Shown one piece after another: positions 11,311 through 24,336 of a stretch of 64,000 nt of DNA (the first letter of the stretch is position 1; the number at the start of each line of letters is the position of its first letter). The translations under genes were made by a program, and so were the position numbers. The DNA is from Allium sativum (lineage: Eukaryota > Streptophyta > Magnoliopsida > Asparagales > Amaryllidaceae). A model generated the notes under the pieces. It did not search any database. It was given only the letters and a program-made list of their open reading frames with translations, and was not told where the DNA came from. Location: NCBI GenBank assembly GCA_030737875.1, contig CM060909.1:26309659-26373658 (forward strand), in the 5' to 3' direction.

Positions 11311-11747
11311 TTCCTATATGTCTTTCTTGTCATTTTGCTACTATATGTATATGCCTATTTCTGCCATTATATATCAATCTTGTTAGTATGATCATTTTTG
11401 TCCTCTTCCCTTCATCTTTTCCCTTTTATTTTTATAGCCAGGCTACCTTCAAGCCTAGGCATGCTGCTGAAATATGCGAATGCGTTAAATTGGGAACAAG
11501 GGGAAAACGGTAAAATTGGGGCATAACTTGTAACTAGAATTTTGGGCATAACTGAATGAAATATATGAATGTTAATTTGGGGCACGAATCAAATTGTGAT
11601 TAAAGACCTTAATTTGGGGCATATGGTTCATTATAAACATAGTGTGGGAAAAAGGCATGAAAACCTATAACAATAAAGGAATAATTGAAATTCCTAGAAT
11701 AACAGTAATTAGAAACTGTATCCGCGCTTAGACATGAGGTTAGATTA

Positions 11748-11920
11748 CACTTGTGGTGTAAATCTGCCCGGAACCGCCCGGCATATCCAGCGACTACAAG
11801 TGGTGAATCTAATGTGAGGGGTCTAAGTGCATAAACATGAGACATGCTAAGACACGAGGTTAAGCCCGACTTGTGGAAGAAGTCTTCCCGAAACCGACCG
11901 GCATATCCAGCATCCACAAG
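11748..11920 (+). other. Predicted twin RNA hairpins in Tk1 LTR
   Basis: Stem 1: CACTTGTGGT (11748-11757) with ACTACAAGTG (11793-11802), ten pairs with one G-T wobble. Stem 2: CTTGTGGA (11870-11877) with TCCACAAG (11913-11920), eight pairs. Each encloses CTGCCCGGAACCGCCCGG or a variant of it. Confidence 0.65.
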
Positions 11921-13271
11921 GGGTAGGCTTAATGTGGGAGGTCTAGAGCAGTATAGCCATAAATGAATATGGTAGTGAATTGGAAATACTTAACCTGGTT
12001 GAATCCATAGGGATTGTATGAATATATAACTTGGGTAGGGGTTAAGTAAACTTGTTTGAAAAAGTAGGTGAGTGAAGTAAATCTTGGGTGGGTGGTAATA
12101 TTTATATATATATGCCCACAAACTTAACATGTGGGGTTATGCAATCTTTACTCTGCTATGGCATAACTTGTGGAAAACCTAGTGGGGATGCAAGCATAGG
12201 GGGAAGCTTGTATCATCTTGTGTGTGGGAACCGTTTCAGTCAGTAACCCATATATATGTATCAAATGAGTACTCCGAACTAGGTCAGAGTCGGGGCACGC
12301 TTACTGGGCTGATTGTAAGAGATCCAAAAGTGGGGGTCGGTGTGGATGGCGCATATCGACCGGGTCATGTGCATGATTGGTCCGGATAGAGGAGGATAAG
12401 ACGTCGTGACACCTATAGATACGATTGTGCACATCCTGAAAACGAAGGGTTGTCACTTTAGGAAGTGATACATCCTACTGTGGGGCCAGCACAGGGTATC
12501 TATGGAGTAAGGAGCCGATCGATTGGGGTAGTAATTAGGGTTCATCTGGACTCCAATATGTTGGGGAGCCCGTTAATACCCTTAGGGGTAACTCCGGTAT
12601 GTTGGGCTGTCTGTTGATTGTATTGGGTGAAAACCTTTCGCTGGAAGTACACCTTAGTTTACCATCTTATGCACATTAGGGATCATTTCATTCTGGTTAT
12701 ACTAGTAATGGTGCAGAGAAAAAGGAAAGTGTCAATCAAGTTGTCATATTTACCTTGTCATACTTGCCTTATATGTTGTTATCTCTCTTATCCACTTTAT
12801 ATGCATATCATGATACTTCTACTTATTTATATGCTAAGAGTAACTGGACTCGCCAGAATTTATGTCTGACCCATTTTGTTTCCTCTTCTTTCTCTTCCGT
12901 CCCTCCCCCCCGGTTCTCGGGGTGGGAATACCCAAGCTTGACCAGGATTCTTCTTTCTTTCTACTTGGAGCTGCTTAGATGTATTGCTCAAGTTCTTATC
13001 TCTTTTACTATGGCTATGTTATGGGGATTATGCTTTTTTTTTATTGTACTTTGATGTTTTAAGTACAATACAGAAATTTTAATGACGTACTGGGTTTTAT
13101 GTTTTTCATGCATATGATGTATCCATGTTTTGAACCATAATGTTTTATGATTAATAAAGTTTTAATCTCCACTACTATTCTAAACTTGTCTTGTAATGTT
13201 TCTGTTTACCTATAACGCTTCATGAAACTTAATACATTCTCTTAATGAGTGACATTAACGGACGTAGGGTG

Positions 13272-16200
13272 CACAGTGATGCTACTGGCCTTTCCTCTAT
13301 GTTTTTTGCTCGTTGTCCTAGGAGGTGTGCGCATTCCCAGGCGCATACCCCTTGAACCATTCACACTCGCTTGGTTGCGGCATCTGAGCAGATCGTGAGA
13401 TCCACTCATCATACTTTTTACCTGATCTGATATGTTTTCTTCTATTTTTCTTTGATTATTGCTTATCTGGTTGCTATGGAGAACTTTATGTTCTGGAACA
13501 TCAGAGGTGTTGGCAATAAAGACTCACTTGTGCATCTGAAGCACATCGTTCGTAAACACTCCATCATTCTTCTGCCACTCTAGGAACCACTTATAGAGAT
13601 TAGGGCCAGAATTGCATTCCGCTACTGTCCTCTCTCTTGGCTTTAGAGGTGGATTAATTAAAGTATCCAACAAGATTTAATTGGATTATTTGGGCTCGAG
13701 ACATCTCGGTTTGCCTTCTATTTGATTCTTCTCAACTCTTATTAGTTTAGTGCTCGTCTTTGGATTTTCCTTCCCCCTTTCTTTTCTCGACAGTATGCGT
13801 GCGTTATGATCGCATCGAGCGTTTATCACTATGCAATGGCATTTTATCACTCTCAGACCTAGGTATTGATGCATCATTTATTTAGGGTGATTTCAATGTT
13901 GTTTCTTTCCAATCAGAGAAGCGGGCTGGTTCTTTCATCAACCAGGTCGTGGTTACTGATTTTAACTCGTTCATCATCCAATCGGGGTTTTGGAAGTGTC
14001 CTTTATGGGTTCTGCGTTCACCTAGTGTAATAACCAAGAAGGATCCTTTCGGACCTGTCCCATCTTGATTGGGTTTTCGGGTCGAAGGGTTTATTTAGTC
14101 TTCCTTTTGCCTTCTCTTTTTCCTACCTTCACCATACTTTTTCAGATCATGCTCCTTCGATTCTTTTCTTGTCTCCTTTCTCTTCTACGGGTCCATCCCC
14201 GTTCCGCTTTCAGTCAATGTGGAGATCTTATCACTCTTTCTTTTCCACTATCGTTGGCTCATGGTCTCTTTCTTCGATGGGAAACCCCTTTTTTTCGCTT
14301 CTAAGCTCAAGCACCTAAAGTCTTGCTTGTAAGATTGGAATTCGCTTGTTTTTAAGAATATCTTAGATAGAGTTCGTTCAGTGGAAAAATCTTTCATCTT
14401 AGCTGAAGCATCTTCTGATGAAGACCTATCAGCTTCAAGTAAGGTTTGTTGGTTTCAAGCCCAACTTACCTTTTCTTTAGAGTTACACATTGAGAATGAA
14501 TTCCTTCGTCAGAAGGCTAGAATCAAGTGGGTTGTAGATGGTGACTCCAACTCGAAATTCTTCCACTTTGCCATTCGCAAAAAAGGTATCCTGACTATTC
14601 GTCAGATTGTTTGTCCTGATGTACGGTGGCTCCTCCTGGGAGATAGAAGATTCTATCGTTTACCATTTCCAATCATTTCTGCAATATCCTTTGGTGGACC
14701 ATTGTGACCTAGTTCTCCTATCCTATATTGCTCCAACCTTCGCTTTGTGCCCTCCCTTCTGTGGAAGAGATTGGTCTTGCATGTTCTCTCTTAGTAAGGA
14801 TAGTGTGAGTGGTCCAGATGGGTATAATGGAGTTTTCTACTGGAGTGTATGGCTGATCATTCAGGAGGATTTCTGCTTAGCTATCTAATTCTTTTTTTTG
14901 GATGGATTGTTACCTAGGGTGGACATCCATAAATCTTGTTCTCATTCCTAAATGTGAGACCCTGAGGTCTTCATTTGACTTCCTCCCAATCAGTCTTTGG
15001 AATTCAAGGTCCTTTCTAAGATTTTGTCCTCCAGACTCACTCCGATCCTTGATTAGATTATTTTCTTCGTCTCGGGATGGTTTTGTAAAAGGCCACCTCA
15101 TTATGAATAATGTTCTCCTTGCTCAGGAACTTATCTCTTAGATTGATAGGAAGGTTCGGGGCTCTAATGTGGTAATAAGATATGACAAAGGCTTATGACC
15201 ACATATCTTTGTTTTTAATTAAGCATTCGATTTTCTAGAGCTTCTCATTGACTATGTCTGAAGGCTCATTTCTAACGGTTGGTTCTTTATTCTTATCAAC
15301 GGGTCGGCTAAGATTTTTTTCAATTCATCTCGGGCCTTCATTAAGGAGATCCCCTATCCCCGACGCTTTTTGTCATCGCTGCAGAAGCATTCGTTAGGGG
15401 GGTTCACTTACCTACTATTGATGGACAAATCCATCGTTTTGGGATCCCGAGCAATTGTCCCGTGATCTCTTCCATTTCGTTTGTGAATGGTGTCATTATC
15501 TTCTCAAGTGGTAATCATCGATCCTTTCGTAGTATGCTGGATTTTCTCCATCTCTATGAAAGGTGTTTTAGGCAACTTGTCAACTCTCGAAGAGCTGTTT
15601 TGTTCCCTCCGGGTTTATGGCTTCCTCGAGGATAGCTTGGATAGTGTTTTTCGGGCTTTCGAGTTGCCTCTCTTCCTTTGCCGTATTTAGGCATTGTTCT
15701 TTAACGAGGCCAGAAACTAAATGCCATTTTCAATCCCCTAACTGATAAAGCTAAAGGAAAGATTTTGCGTTGGAACTCTACCCTCCTCTCCCAAGTGGGT
15801 AGGCTCGTTCTTATCAAGTCTGTCCTTGATTCCATTAGGCCTCATATCTTTGAGGCCATAACGCCCACTGATTCATTCTTTCGTTCCTATCGTTCTTTGG
15901 CCTTGCATTTTTTTTGGGAAATTAGACCGACTCTAGAAGACATCATTGTTTCTCATGGGAGATCATTTGTCTTCCTAGATGCAAGGGCGGGTTGGGGCTA
16001 CAGGACCCTAGGGATGTCTGTATGGCGTATGCTTGTAAACTCTGAGTCCAGTTACTTGCTAATGACTCTCTATGGGCGTTGTTCCTGCATGCTAAGTACT
16101 GTTTCCTATTGCATTTGGACTTCTCTGATTCCTCTTCTTACGCTAATGAGACGTGGAAATAGATGCAATCGTTGAAGGTTTTTTTTTATTCCTACTATTG

Positions 16201-17348
16201 AGGAATCAGATGGAATGGGGGGCTTTTCTCCCTTAAGGCAGTCTGAAATTCTGCGTGAATTCCAGTGCCTAGAATTCCTATTTTCTCTTTCATTTGAGAC
16301 TATCGTATTCCTCTTAAGTTTTACATATGTATGTATGTGGAAAATTCAACATGTTGGAATTCCACTGGATGGGAATCTCATTGGGATCGGCATATGGCTG
16401 GGTTCTCATTGTAGGTGTTGCAAGTCTGGGGATGTGAAATCTATTTCCCATCTTTTCTTATTCGTTGAACGTGCTCTTATCGTCTGGTCCTACTTCAGGA
16501 ATCCGGTGGGTATTACCATAGGATCCTCTTCCCTCTCATTCTTTTTTCTTAGTTAGTGGAATGGAAGATCCGGAAAAGATTTTCAGTTTTCCCTTTCTTT
16601 ATCTTTTACCTTGCCTCATCTGTTGGCTTCGTGGTGTTCAGAACAATGTTGTTTTTGATGAATCGATGTAGTCTGAGACCATCGTTCTCCATGTTAAGGA
16701 CGGTATTTTCTTTATCTGTCGAGGTCATCTCTTCATAGGAAAACTAGGCCTGGTCTCTCTTTCTCTGGCTTGTGCGTTCTCTGTTACCAGGGTCCCTACC
16801 CAAAGTGAGGGTGGGTTGAGTTTCTCTTTTCCAATAGCTTGTTTCTCTTGTGCTCTCGGTTGATTTCACAGTTATCTTGTCAGATTTTGACTCTTCGGAT
16901 ACGGGAGTTCTTTGTTGGGACTCCGTGATGCTCAAGAGTTGTCCATTCGTTCCCGTTCAATACACTGGTTGAGGCCTCGTCAGCAGCGAATATTTATCTG
17001 GGTTATGGTGCATATTCGTGTGCTTTTCCCGATTTTTAGCTTTGGGCTCCGATGGCTTGTCTATTGCCTAGTGTTGTTTCGAGAAGCTTGGATGGTGCCT
17101 GGCTTTAGGGCGGTAGCATTTGGGTGTTTATGGTTGAGTTTGTAGATAATCTCCTATTCCTCCCTTGTTGTTTTTTGAGGCGAATCATTTTTTTTGCTTT
17201 TTGGGTAGAGTGGATTGGTCGTTGTATTTTTGTTTGTGTATGCCACAATTGTAGTTGCATTTATCAACTACCGCTGTATTTTTGAGCCACTGAAGAAAGG
17301 CTTTTTTCTCCATTTTTGGTTACATATGTTTTTCTGTAAAAAAAAGTT
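13272..17348 (+). pseudogene. L1-type LINE (non-LTR retrotransposon), heavily decayed
   Basis: An endonuclease start at 13476 reads MENFMFWNIRGVGNKDS, typical of plant L1 ORF2. Reverse transcriptase pieces follow, with broken frames: a segment with SGPDGYNGVFYW (about 14800-14860), then the region for the resident FADD motif at about 15475-15500, which reads FVNGVIIFSS, so both catalytic aspartates are gone. The 136-codon frame at 15765-16175 has KAKGKILRWNSTLLSQVGRL, the conserved block after the reverse transcriptase. Frames at about 16215-16556 look like the zinc-finger region (CRCCKSGDVKSISHLFLF). The end at about 17337 has a short A run. No full ORF1 and no clear target duplication were seen. 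The element is dead. Confidence 0.85.
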
Positions 17349-18237
17349 TAAATAAGTTAGAAAAGAAAGTGATTGTCTTGACTACTTAAATCTGATGCTT
17401 TGTAAACTCCCTCCTAAGCGCAATGCACACAGTTGACACACGATTCGGCCATCGAAGAAATGTTTTTCTTTGTCCATTAGATTCCGTGATTTCGTTTTTT
17501 TTTCAAAAGGCTTGGACCTTCTTAGTTTTCATTGTTCTTTTTAAATACATGCTCGACCCAAATATATTTGTAGCCAACTGATAATATATGTTCCCGCTTT
17601 CACAGCTGAAATCTCTTTTTTTTATCTATGTAAAATAATTTGTGATTTCCTTTTACATTTATTCAAGAAGTGTAGCGACGCTACAATTTGTATTTGATCG
17701 TCGAAGCAGTGAATTTGCAGCGTAGTACCAACCATTGCGGGATGATTTTCGACTTTGAGGCTGACGACAAGGTATTAGGAGTAGCAATTATTGATTTTGG
17801 GGCGGCTTGATTTTTCAGTGGACAGAGAGAATTGAATGGTGATTACAAGGGAGTTCGGGAAATGATTGCATTTGGACCTAAGTGGCTCGGTGGTTTTCTG
17901 GCGACCACGAGTGTGGGTGGTTAATCATAGAAAGGTTGCAGTTTGGTTAGGGATGGTTGATTAGGAATTAGTATTTGATGACACAAGGGTGTTGTTTGGT
18001 TGAGGAGGAGGTTGCAACTATCGGAGAGTGGTTTGTGGTAAGGTTGCTTCTGTGAGAATGAATGATATAGATCTAAGGAAAACGAAAAACAACAAAATTG
18101 AACAAAGTGATTTTTTTTTATAGATTTGAAGGAATTTCGAAAAAGAAAAGTAAAGATATTGAATTAGGCAAGGGAAGCAAAGCAAAAAAAAATAACGTGA
18201 GCCAAATATTAAATAAATACTACAAATTAATTAAACC
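17349..18237. other. Non-coding stretch without recognised genes
   Basis: AT-rich, no convincing open frame. A perfect 15-bp inverted repeat TGTAGCGACGCTACA is at 17671-17685. If the minus-strand LTR to the right is real, part of this stretch could be its leader. Confidence 0.4.
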
Positions 18238-19000
18238 TCCTGACAATGGTGCTAAGAATTTGATCGACGATTTTCGTTGTTAAAAAAAACCATTATTTTT
18301 TTTCCATAAGAACACGATGTCAGTTGTAATAATTATGTGAATATGGGTCGAGTCCATGGAGAGTTGTGCAATGACTATTGTTTACTTGAATTCTATCATG
18401 TTAAACGAAATTGAATATTAGATCTGACTGAGCTAAAATAAAAAATTATTAAAATTGAATAAAACGAAACTGTAGAAATAAGCAATAGAAATAACTAAAC
18501 AATTAAATAAAATAAAATAGTTAGAAATATAAGATGAAATTTGAGCAGTAATGAATAACAGATTAATTGCAAAAGTGAAACGTCTCAGAGATTTATTGGC
18601 CTCTTGGAAAATCAATAGATCCCCAGTAAGATGAAAATGAAAACGAATAACTAAAAACAGAGTATGAAGAAGAACGAAATAAAAAGAAAGTAAAATTATT
18701 ATTGTTGAAATAAAAATTTGATTACAAGTAAAAAAACTAAAAAGAAAAAAGCATTTAGTGCTTAGACTGCCTAACTTGTTGCTAGATAGAGGTATTTATA
18801 GTACTTCTAAAATCCAGGTCTAAAAATAAGAATATTTTAGAACTTGTTGACTCGTTCAATAACCACAAACATGCGTATTCTTATATGGCCTATACTGCTC
18901 CAGAAATCTCTTTTTCTAACATAATCTACAAGTTTCTTCACTTATTGTTTTCTAGAAGTTTCTTGCCATAGAAGATGTAACTAGTGCGTAACTCGTGTGT
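18238..19000 (-). mobile_element. Possible minus-strand gypsy LTR with decayed primer site
   Basis: On the minus strand 18257-18238 reads CTTAGCACCATTGTCAGGAG, close to the TTGGCGCCGTTGCCGGGGA leader that follows 5' LTRs of Athila/Tat-type elements, but with several transitions. About 540 bp upstream in that sense is a TATAAATA (18793-18800), consistent with an LTR promoter. The right border of the LTR was not found. No coding region is attached. Confidence 0.35.
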
Positions 19001-20411
19001 GGCATACGATAATATTTTTAAATATAGTATTTATTATATTAATATAGTATTTATTATATTAATATTAATATTATTATTGTTTGTGTGTAATTTATGTTAT
19101 ATAGTTGCACACACAATATGTATGCGTGTGTTCGAGAAACAAAATAAATTTTTGTTTTTATTAATATGAACATACATACTGAAACTAACGTATGCTACTA
19201 ATTTATCAGATGAATTAATAAACATTATTTAATGGAATATTTGTAAATAAGTTAAATTTATAATTATGAAATAAGTTTAAATATTAGGACTTGTAGTAGC
19301 AAGACTGAGAAAAAATTCATGCAAAAAGGGTATAAATTTACTTTGGAGTAATAAACATTAAAAATAAATTGTGATATGATGTGTGATAAGTTCTTGTTAC
19401 AAAAGAATCATAATTGATTTACAAATTGGTAATGAATGTACATAATTTATGTTATGTGATTTATATATTTTTATAGTTGAATGGAAAAATATTATTTTTC
19501 TTAATATATGTGTGTATATGTATTTATGTATGTGTGTGTGTATATATAATAAAATTAACGTATATTTTTTAGCCATTAGAAAATGAACTAAATATTCACT
19601 ATATTTAAATAATATGAATATACGATTTTAAGAGTGGTTAAAACATATAGATTAAAATATAAAATATCATGAAAGAATTGAGCTGGTTCAGCAAATAACT
19701 GTGGAAATGTCAAAATTTCGGTATTTAAAGCTGACTTTTTTCTTCAATGTATGATAATTTATTAAGATAAACGAATAATGTGTTAATTTTTTTATTATGT
19801 TTACGTAAACTATTTATATTAAATGAATTATTTGATGACATATTTGAATGAAAAATTAATTTTATTGTCTTTGCTAGTATGATGACATGATTCATATTTA
19901 AAACGTCATGTTTAGCATTAATTTAATGAATTAACAACTATTTATTAAATTTAAGATCACATTCCTAATTGAAATATATTGACTTAAACATGGAATGTTA
20001 AGTGATATTTTAGGGTGTTTTGTAAGTAACTAAACAAAATTTGAAATGTAGAGCACTTTACATTAATATTGCAGTGCAGTGCATGATATTAATGAATTTT
20101 GAATTTGTTATTATTATTTATGTTATGTGATTGACCTAATTATATTGATTTAATTATTTTTTATCATTTTTGTTAATGTGTTAATATTGATGTGATTTAT
20201 TAGGCGAATCAATGAAAATATTTAAACAATTTTAGTATTATATAACTAATTATAATGTATGACCTTAAATATAAAATAATACAAAAATACTTAGGAAGGC
20301 TTTGCAATTGATTATACAAATTTTAAAACATAGATATCTGAGGTATAAACTATAATTTTATCATTCTTATGTATTTGCAATAAATTTTAGTTAACTAAAC
20401 AGGAAAATGAT
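19001..20411. other. AT-rich non-coding stretch with simple repeats
   Basis: No gene seen. A 20-bp direct duplication (ATAGTATTTATTATATTAAT, about 19024-19063) and a TG/TA-rich microsatellite at about 19500-19555 are visible. A segment at 20218-20290 resembles 24361-24432 in direct orientation, on the other side of the foldback-like element. Confidence 0.5.
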
Positions 20412-20480
20412 CACAAGGACAAATTTTAGGGCTTTTTTTATCCATAAGGACAGCCCACTAAAATTTTATTCACAAGGACA
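20412..20480 (+). repeat. Left terminal inverted repeat of foldback-like element
   Basis: Contains three AAGGACA motifs about 30 bp apart, with GCCCACTAAAATTTTAT between the second and third. It pairs with 24269-24336. Confidence 0.65.
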
Positions 20481-21136
20481 ATATACTGATTCTTTTTTAT
20501 TACACGTGTGCTGATTTATTTTCTTCATCATTCATATATCGCGCTTCTCTCAGATCTCGAAAACCCTAAAATATCCAACACGATTTTTTCTTTTGATTCA
20601 GATTGCAAAATCACTCTCGAGCGTATTGATTTGGGATTTCATTCACGAGATTAACGATGATTTGTTCCTCGCGCATATCGGATTCAGAAATTGTTCCTCG
20701 CGCATATCGGTTTCAGATATCAATTAGGTTATTTTTTGTTGCATCGATTGAATTTGTTTTCTTATCAAATTTGCTTTAATCTAACCTTAAATATTTCGAT
20801 TAGGTATTTTTTATCCAAAATTTGTGATTCATCGATTCTATTGCCTCTTCAAGCAGGTATCAGTTTTCATGTTCCTTTTTGGAATCGTTTGCTATCAGTT
20901 TTCCAAAATTAACTGTGTTATGCTTTTGTCTTTATAATTTTGGTGCTATATCAATTTTGTACTTGTACTGTTGCATTAGATTTGCAACTCAATCGAAATT
21001 ATGTCATTTTAATCAATCAAAGTGGGATGTAAACATTTTTTGTATTAGTTTTCCTTTGAAATATCAAAGAAGTTTTTAAGTATCAGTTCTATATTTTTGT
21101 AGGTATCAGTTTGATTTTTTCTAGTTGAATTTAAAT

Positions 21137-21500
21137 CATAGCAGTTTCTAGGTATCACCGTTATATATTTTTTAGGTATCAGTTTTATATTTTCTAGTTG
21201 AATTTACATCATAGCAGTTTTTAGGTATCATCTTTATTTTTATTTTAGGTATCACTTTTGTTATTTCTGGTTGAAATTACATCATAGCAGTTTTTAGGTA
21301 TCATTTTTATATTTTTTTAGGTATCACTTTTGTATTTTCTGGTTGAAATTACATCATAGCAGTTTTTAGGTATCATTTTTATATTCTTTTAGGTATCACT
21401 TTTATATTTTCTAGTTGAATTTACATCATAGCAGTTTTTAGGTATCATTTTTATATTTTTTTAAGGTATCTGTTTTATATTTTATAGTTGAATTTACATT
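21137..21500 (+). repeat. 72-74 bp tandem repeat, 5 units
   Basis: CATAGCAGTTT recurs at 21137, 21209, 21283, 21355 and 21427. Each unit holds two or three TTTAGGTATCA motifs and a (G/T)GTTGAA(A/T)TTACAT segment. Confidence 0.85.
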
Positions 21501-22009
21501 ATTATGTTGGTATAAGTTTTGATTGTGTATGAAATTCTTGTCGATACCGCATGCTACTGGAATTTACTTGAACTCATGATTGGATTGAGTATAATAAAAT
21601 TAAATGCATGAATGCATTCTTGGAGTGGGGAGCAGTGTTGTGTGTACTTATACCGTGTAGGAAAACAATGTATCCTAGTATATGAGTTATGTATAGTTGT
21701 AGGTATCATATGATACAAGTGGGTATTATTGTGTATTATTGAGAATAATCTCATTTTTGTGATAATTGAATTGAATTGATTGCTATTTTTTTTAATCATT
21801 AGGTATTACTTAGAATAAATATTATTTTTGTGAGATTTGAATTGAGTAGGTGGGTGTTATTTTTTTATCAGTGGGTATCAGTTAGAATTAATGTTGTGTA
21901 TCAAAAAAAGTCAATTACCAAAGCAAACAACACAAATCTACCTACTTGCCCAGTTCTCATATACAAAGCCATAAAAATGATACCTAAAAAAATATAAAAA
22001 TGATACCTT

Positions 22010-23930
22010 AAAACTGTTATAATATTTAACGACAAACGTAATGCAGAAAATGTTTGAATCACAATTTTATTGATTAAAATGAAATAAATTCAATTGAATT
22101 ACAAAGCTAGTGCAACAGTATAAAAACAAAATTAACACAACAACAAAAAGTAACTAAAAAAACATAGAACAGTGAATACAGTAATAGTGATACCCAAAAA
22201 AATATAAAAATGATACCTAAAAACTGCTGTAATGTTTTAAATAAAAAGTAACACAAAAATTACTTAGATCACTATTTGGTTGATTATAACGAAACAAGTT
22301 CGACTATAATACATAGATAATGCAACAATATGACTACAAAATAAATACAACATTAAAACACAACAAACGAATATAAAATAGTGTTAAATAAACAAAAATG
22401 ATACCTAAAAAAATATAAAACTGATACCTAAAAAATGCTATGATAAAAAACTGGTACCTACTGCAGTATAAAAATGATAATTAAAAACTGATAAAATTTG
22501 ATATCAGCCTTTAATTATCATTTTTATACTGCAGTAGGTATCAGTTTTGTGTTATTTTCATGCTTGCAGTTTTAGGTAGCAGTTTCTTATTTTGGTAGGT
22601 ATCAGTTTTAGTTTTATTAATGTTCTCAGTTTACAGTTATCAGTTTTTAATTATCATTTTTATACTGCAGTAGGTATCAGTTTTTTTCTATTTTTTCTCT
22701 CTCAGTATTTAGGTATCATTTTTATGATTAGGCAGGTATTAGTTTTCTTTTATCTACTTTCTACAGTTTATAAGTATCAATATTACTTTCTTTTAGGTAT
22801 TAGTTGTTGAAAAATTCATTTCTGCATGACTTTCAGAGTATCAATACTGACAAAATTTGATATCATTAATTTGCCATCCAACTCACCAACTAAAAATCAT
22901 TCCATCCATCAACATATACATAAGCAAGATTAGTGTTCAATACATCAACATGTATATAATAATCATTACTGATTTGTAAAACATTTTAAACTGTTTACAT
23001 ATAAAACTGAAATAAAAATCATTGTTTTCAAACACAATCTAGTTACATGCAACACTATTCAAGACATTAATTCATTCGTTTCTTGTAGTTTTTTTGCTCA
23101 ATCCAGTGATGAATCGAACCAAATTCCAGCAGCTAGCATGATTCGATAGTATTTAACACACAATCATTGCTCTTGTTTTATCCATGTTTTCTTCTGTCAC
23201 CTTCAGCGTAACTTCAGATCTGTTGTGTGATGCCATAAATATCATCACAAATATTCCACAATCTGCTCTGTATGTATGAAAAATATTGATGGTTAGAAAT
23301 AATAGTATAAAATTTATTCTTTATTGACGGTTAGAAATAAGAAACTGATACCACTTTTCAACTAAAATTTATACATTATTGCCGAAAAGTAACAACATAT
23401 AAGAAAGTGATACCATTACTTAGTTAAAAATGTTAGTACATTCATGCATAACTAACAAAAGAGAAGATGCAGTCAGCTTAATGTCTTTTTCCCGCGGATT
23501 AACAAAATCATCATCCTGGTTAATAAAAAAAAAAAATTATAGAGCAGAACGATATGATTTATGAGTATCAGATGTAAATGTTATGCATCATAAATGATCA
23601 TTTCACATGCACACATCAGTTTTTCAATAGTGAAAAGTAACAGTTTTTACTTTGTATAATGAGTGAGTATCATTTTACACCAACTTTGTAATCATTTTCT
23701 ACTAAATTTAATGCTGCACTATTTTAAAACAAAACTAATGCAAAAAATGTTACATCATAGTTTGGTTGATTATAATGAAATAAGTTCGACTGTAATACAT
23801 AATAATGCAACAACACAACTACAAAATAAATACAACATTAAAAATAGACCAAACGAATATAAAACAGCGGTAAATAAACAAAAATGATACCTAGAAAAAA
23901 TATACAAATGATACCTAAAAACTGCTTTAA
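22010..23930 (-). repeat. About 200-bp inverted-orientation repeats of the foldback arms
   Basis: Segments at about 22010-22220, 22220-22410 and 23700-23930 share GATACCTAAAAA, TTGGTTGATTATAA, AAATACAACATTAAAA and AAATAAACAAAAATGATACC blocks. Their reverse complement matches the left arm around 20960-21110 (CTGTTGCA, CATTTTAATCAAT, AAACATTTT). Confidence 0.65.
22447..22548. repeat. Near-perfect 39-bp palindrome arms around a 24-nt spacer
   Basis: Arm 22447-22485 and arm 22510-22548 are reverse complements with a single mismatch. Each contains TACTGCAGTA. A further direct copy of the right arm lies at about 22640-22681. Confidence 0.9.
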
Positions 23931-24268
23931 TGTTTTTACAAAAAAAAATATTCAAGGAAAAAATTTGCTTTACAGATCAATGAGAAGACCGAGATATGGA
24001 CGAGATAGACAATTGATGAAGAAGAAGAATGCAGCGACAACGACTGATGGCAAGATGGCGAAGGATAAAGGACGTGGTGGAAGTTGTTTGTCGGAGGCTA
24101 TTAGGGTTTGATGGAAGAGGAGGCCAGTGACGTGGTGGAAGTTGATCATCAGAGGCGACTAGGGTTTGGAGGAATAGGCAGCCAGCGACTAGGGTTTTCT
24201 GTGAAAAGATAGAAGCGATAAGAAGAACGTAATAAAAGAGGGGTTTTGTTGGGCTGGCCTATTTACTG

Positions 24269-24336
24269 TCCTTAGGGATAAATTATTAGTGGCTTGTCCT
24301 TTTGGATATTTTTTTTTTAATTAATTTGTCCTTATA
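24269..24336 (-). repeat. Right terminal inverted repeat of foldback-like element
   Basis: Three TGTCCTT motifs at 24269, 24296 and 24327 mirror the left end, including the AGTGGCTTGTCC segment matching GGACAGCCCACT in reverse complement. Confidence 0.65.

Larger units (their letters stand above)
10384..13271 (+). repeat. 3' LTR of Tk1 (about 2.89 kb, end lost)
   Basis: Starts TGTAACAGCCC after the purine tract and ends near 13271 in GTAGGGTG, where the usual GTGTTACA terminus is missing and L1-like sequence begins. It contains the E2F-like site (10651-10659), three GTCGAC sites, a TATA box (10769-10776), a cluster of AGATCT-like motifs (about 10935-11310), twin hairpins (11748-11920), a degenerate form of the CAGTC hairpin at about 12854 and a C tract at about 12903. 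Confidence 0.85.
20412..24336. mobile_element. Foldback/MULE-like element with nested inverted repeats
   Basis: Ends match in inverted orientation: AAGGACA at 20415-20421, 20446-20452 and 20474-20480 is mirrored by TGTCCTT at 24327-24333, 24296-24302 and 24269-24275, with similar spacing and intervening sequence. Weaker inverted similarity reaches GAAAACCCTA inside both ends. The interior is built of repeats with GGTATCA: a 72-74 bp tandem array in one orientation at about 21137-21500, inverted copies at about 21960-22480 and 23880-23930, and an almost perfect palindrome at 22447-22548. No transposase frame was found, so it would be non-autonomous. Class (foldback versus Mutator-like) is uncertain. 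Confidence 0.6.
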
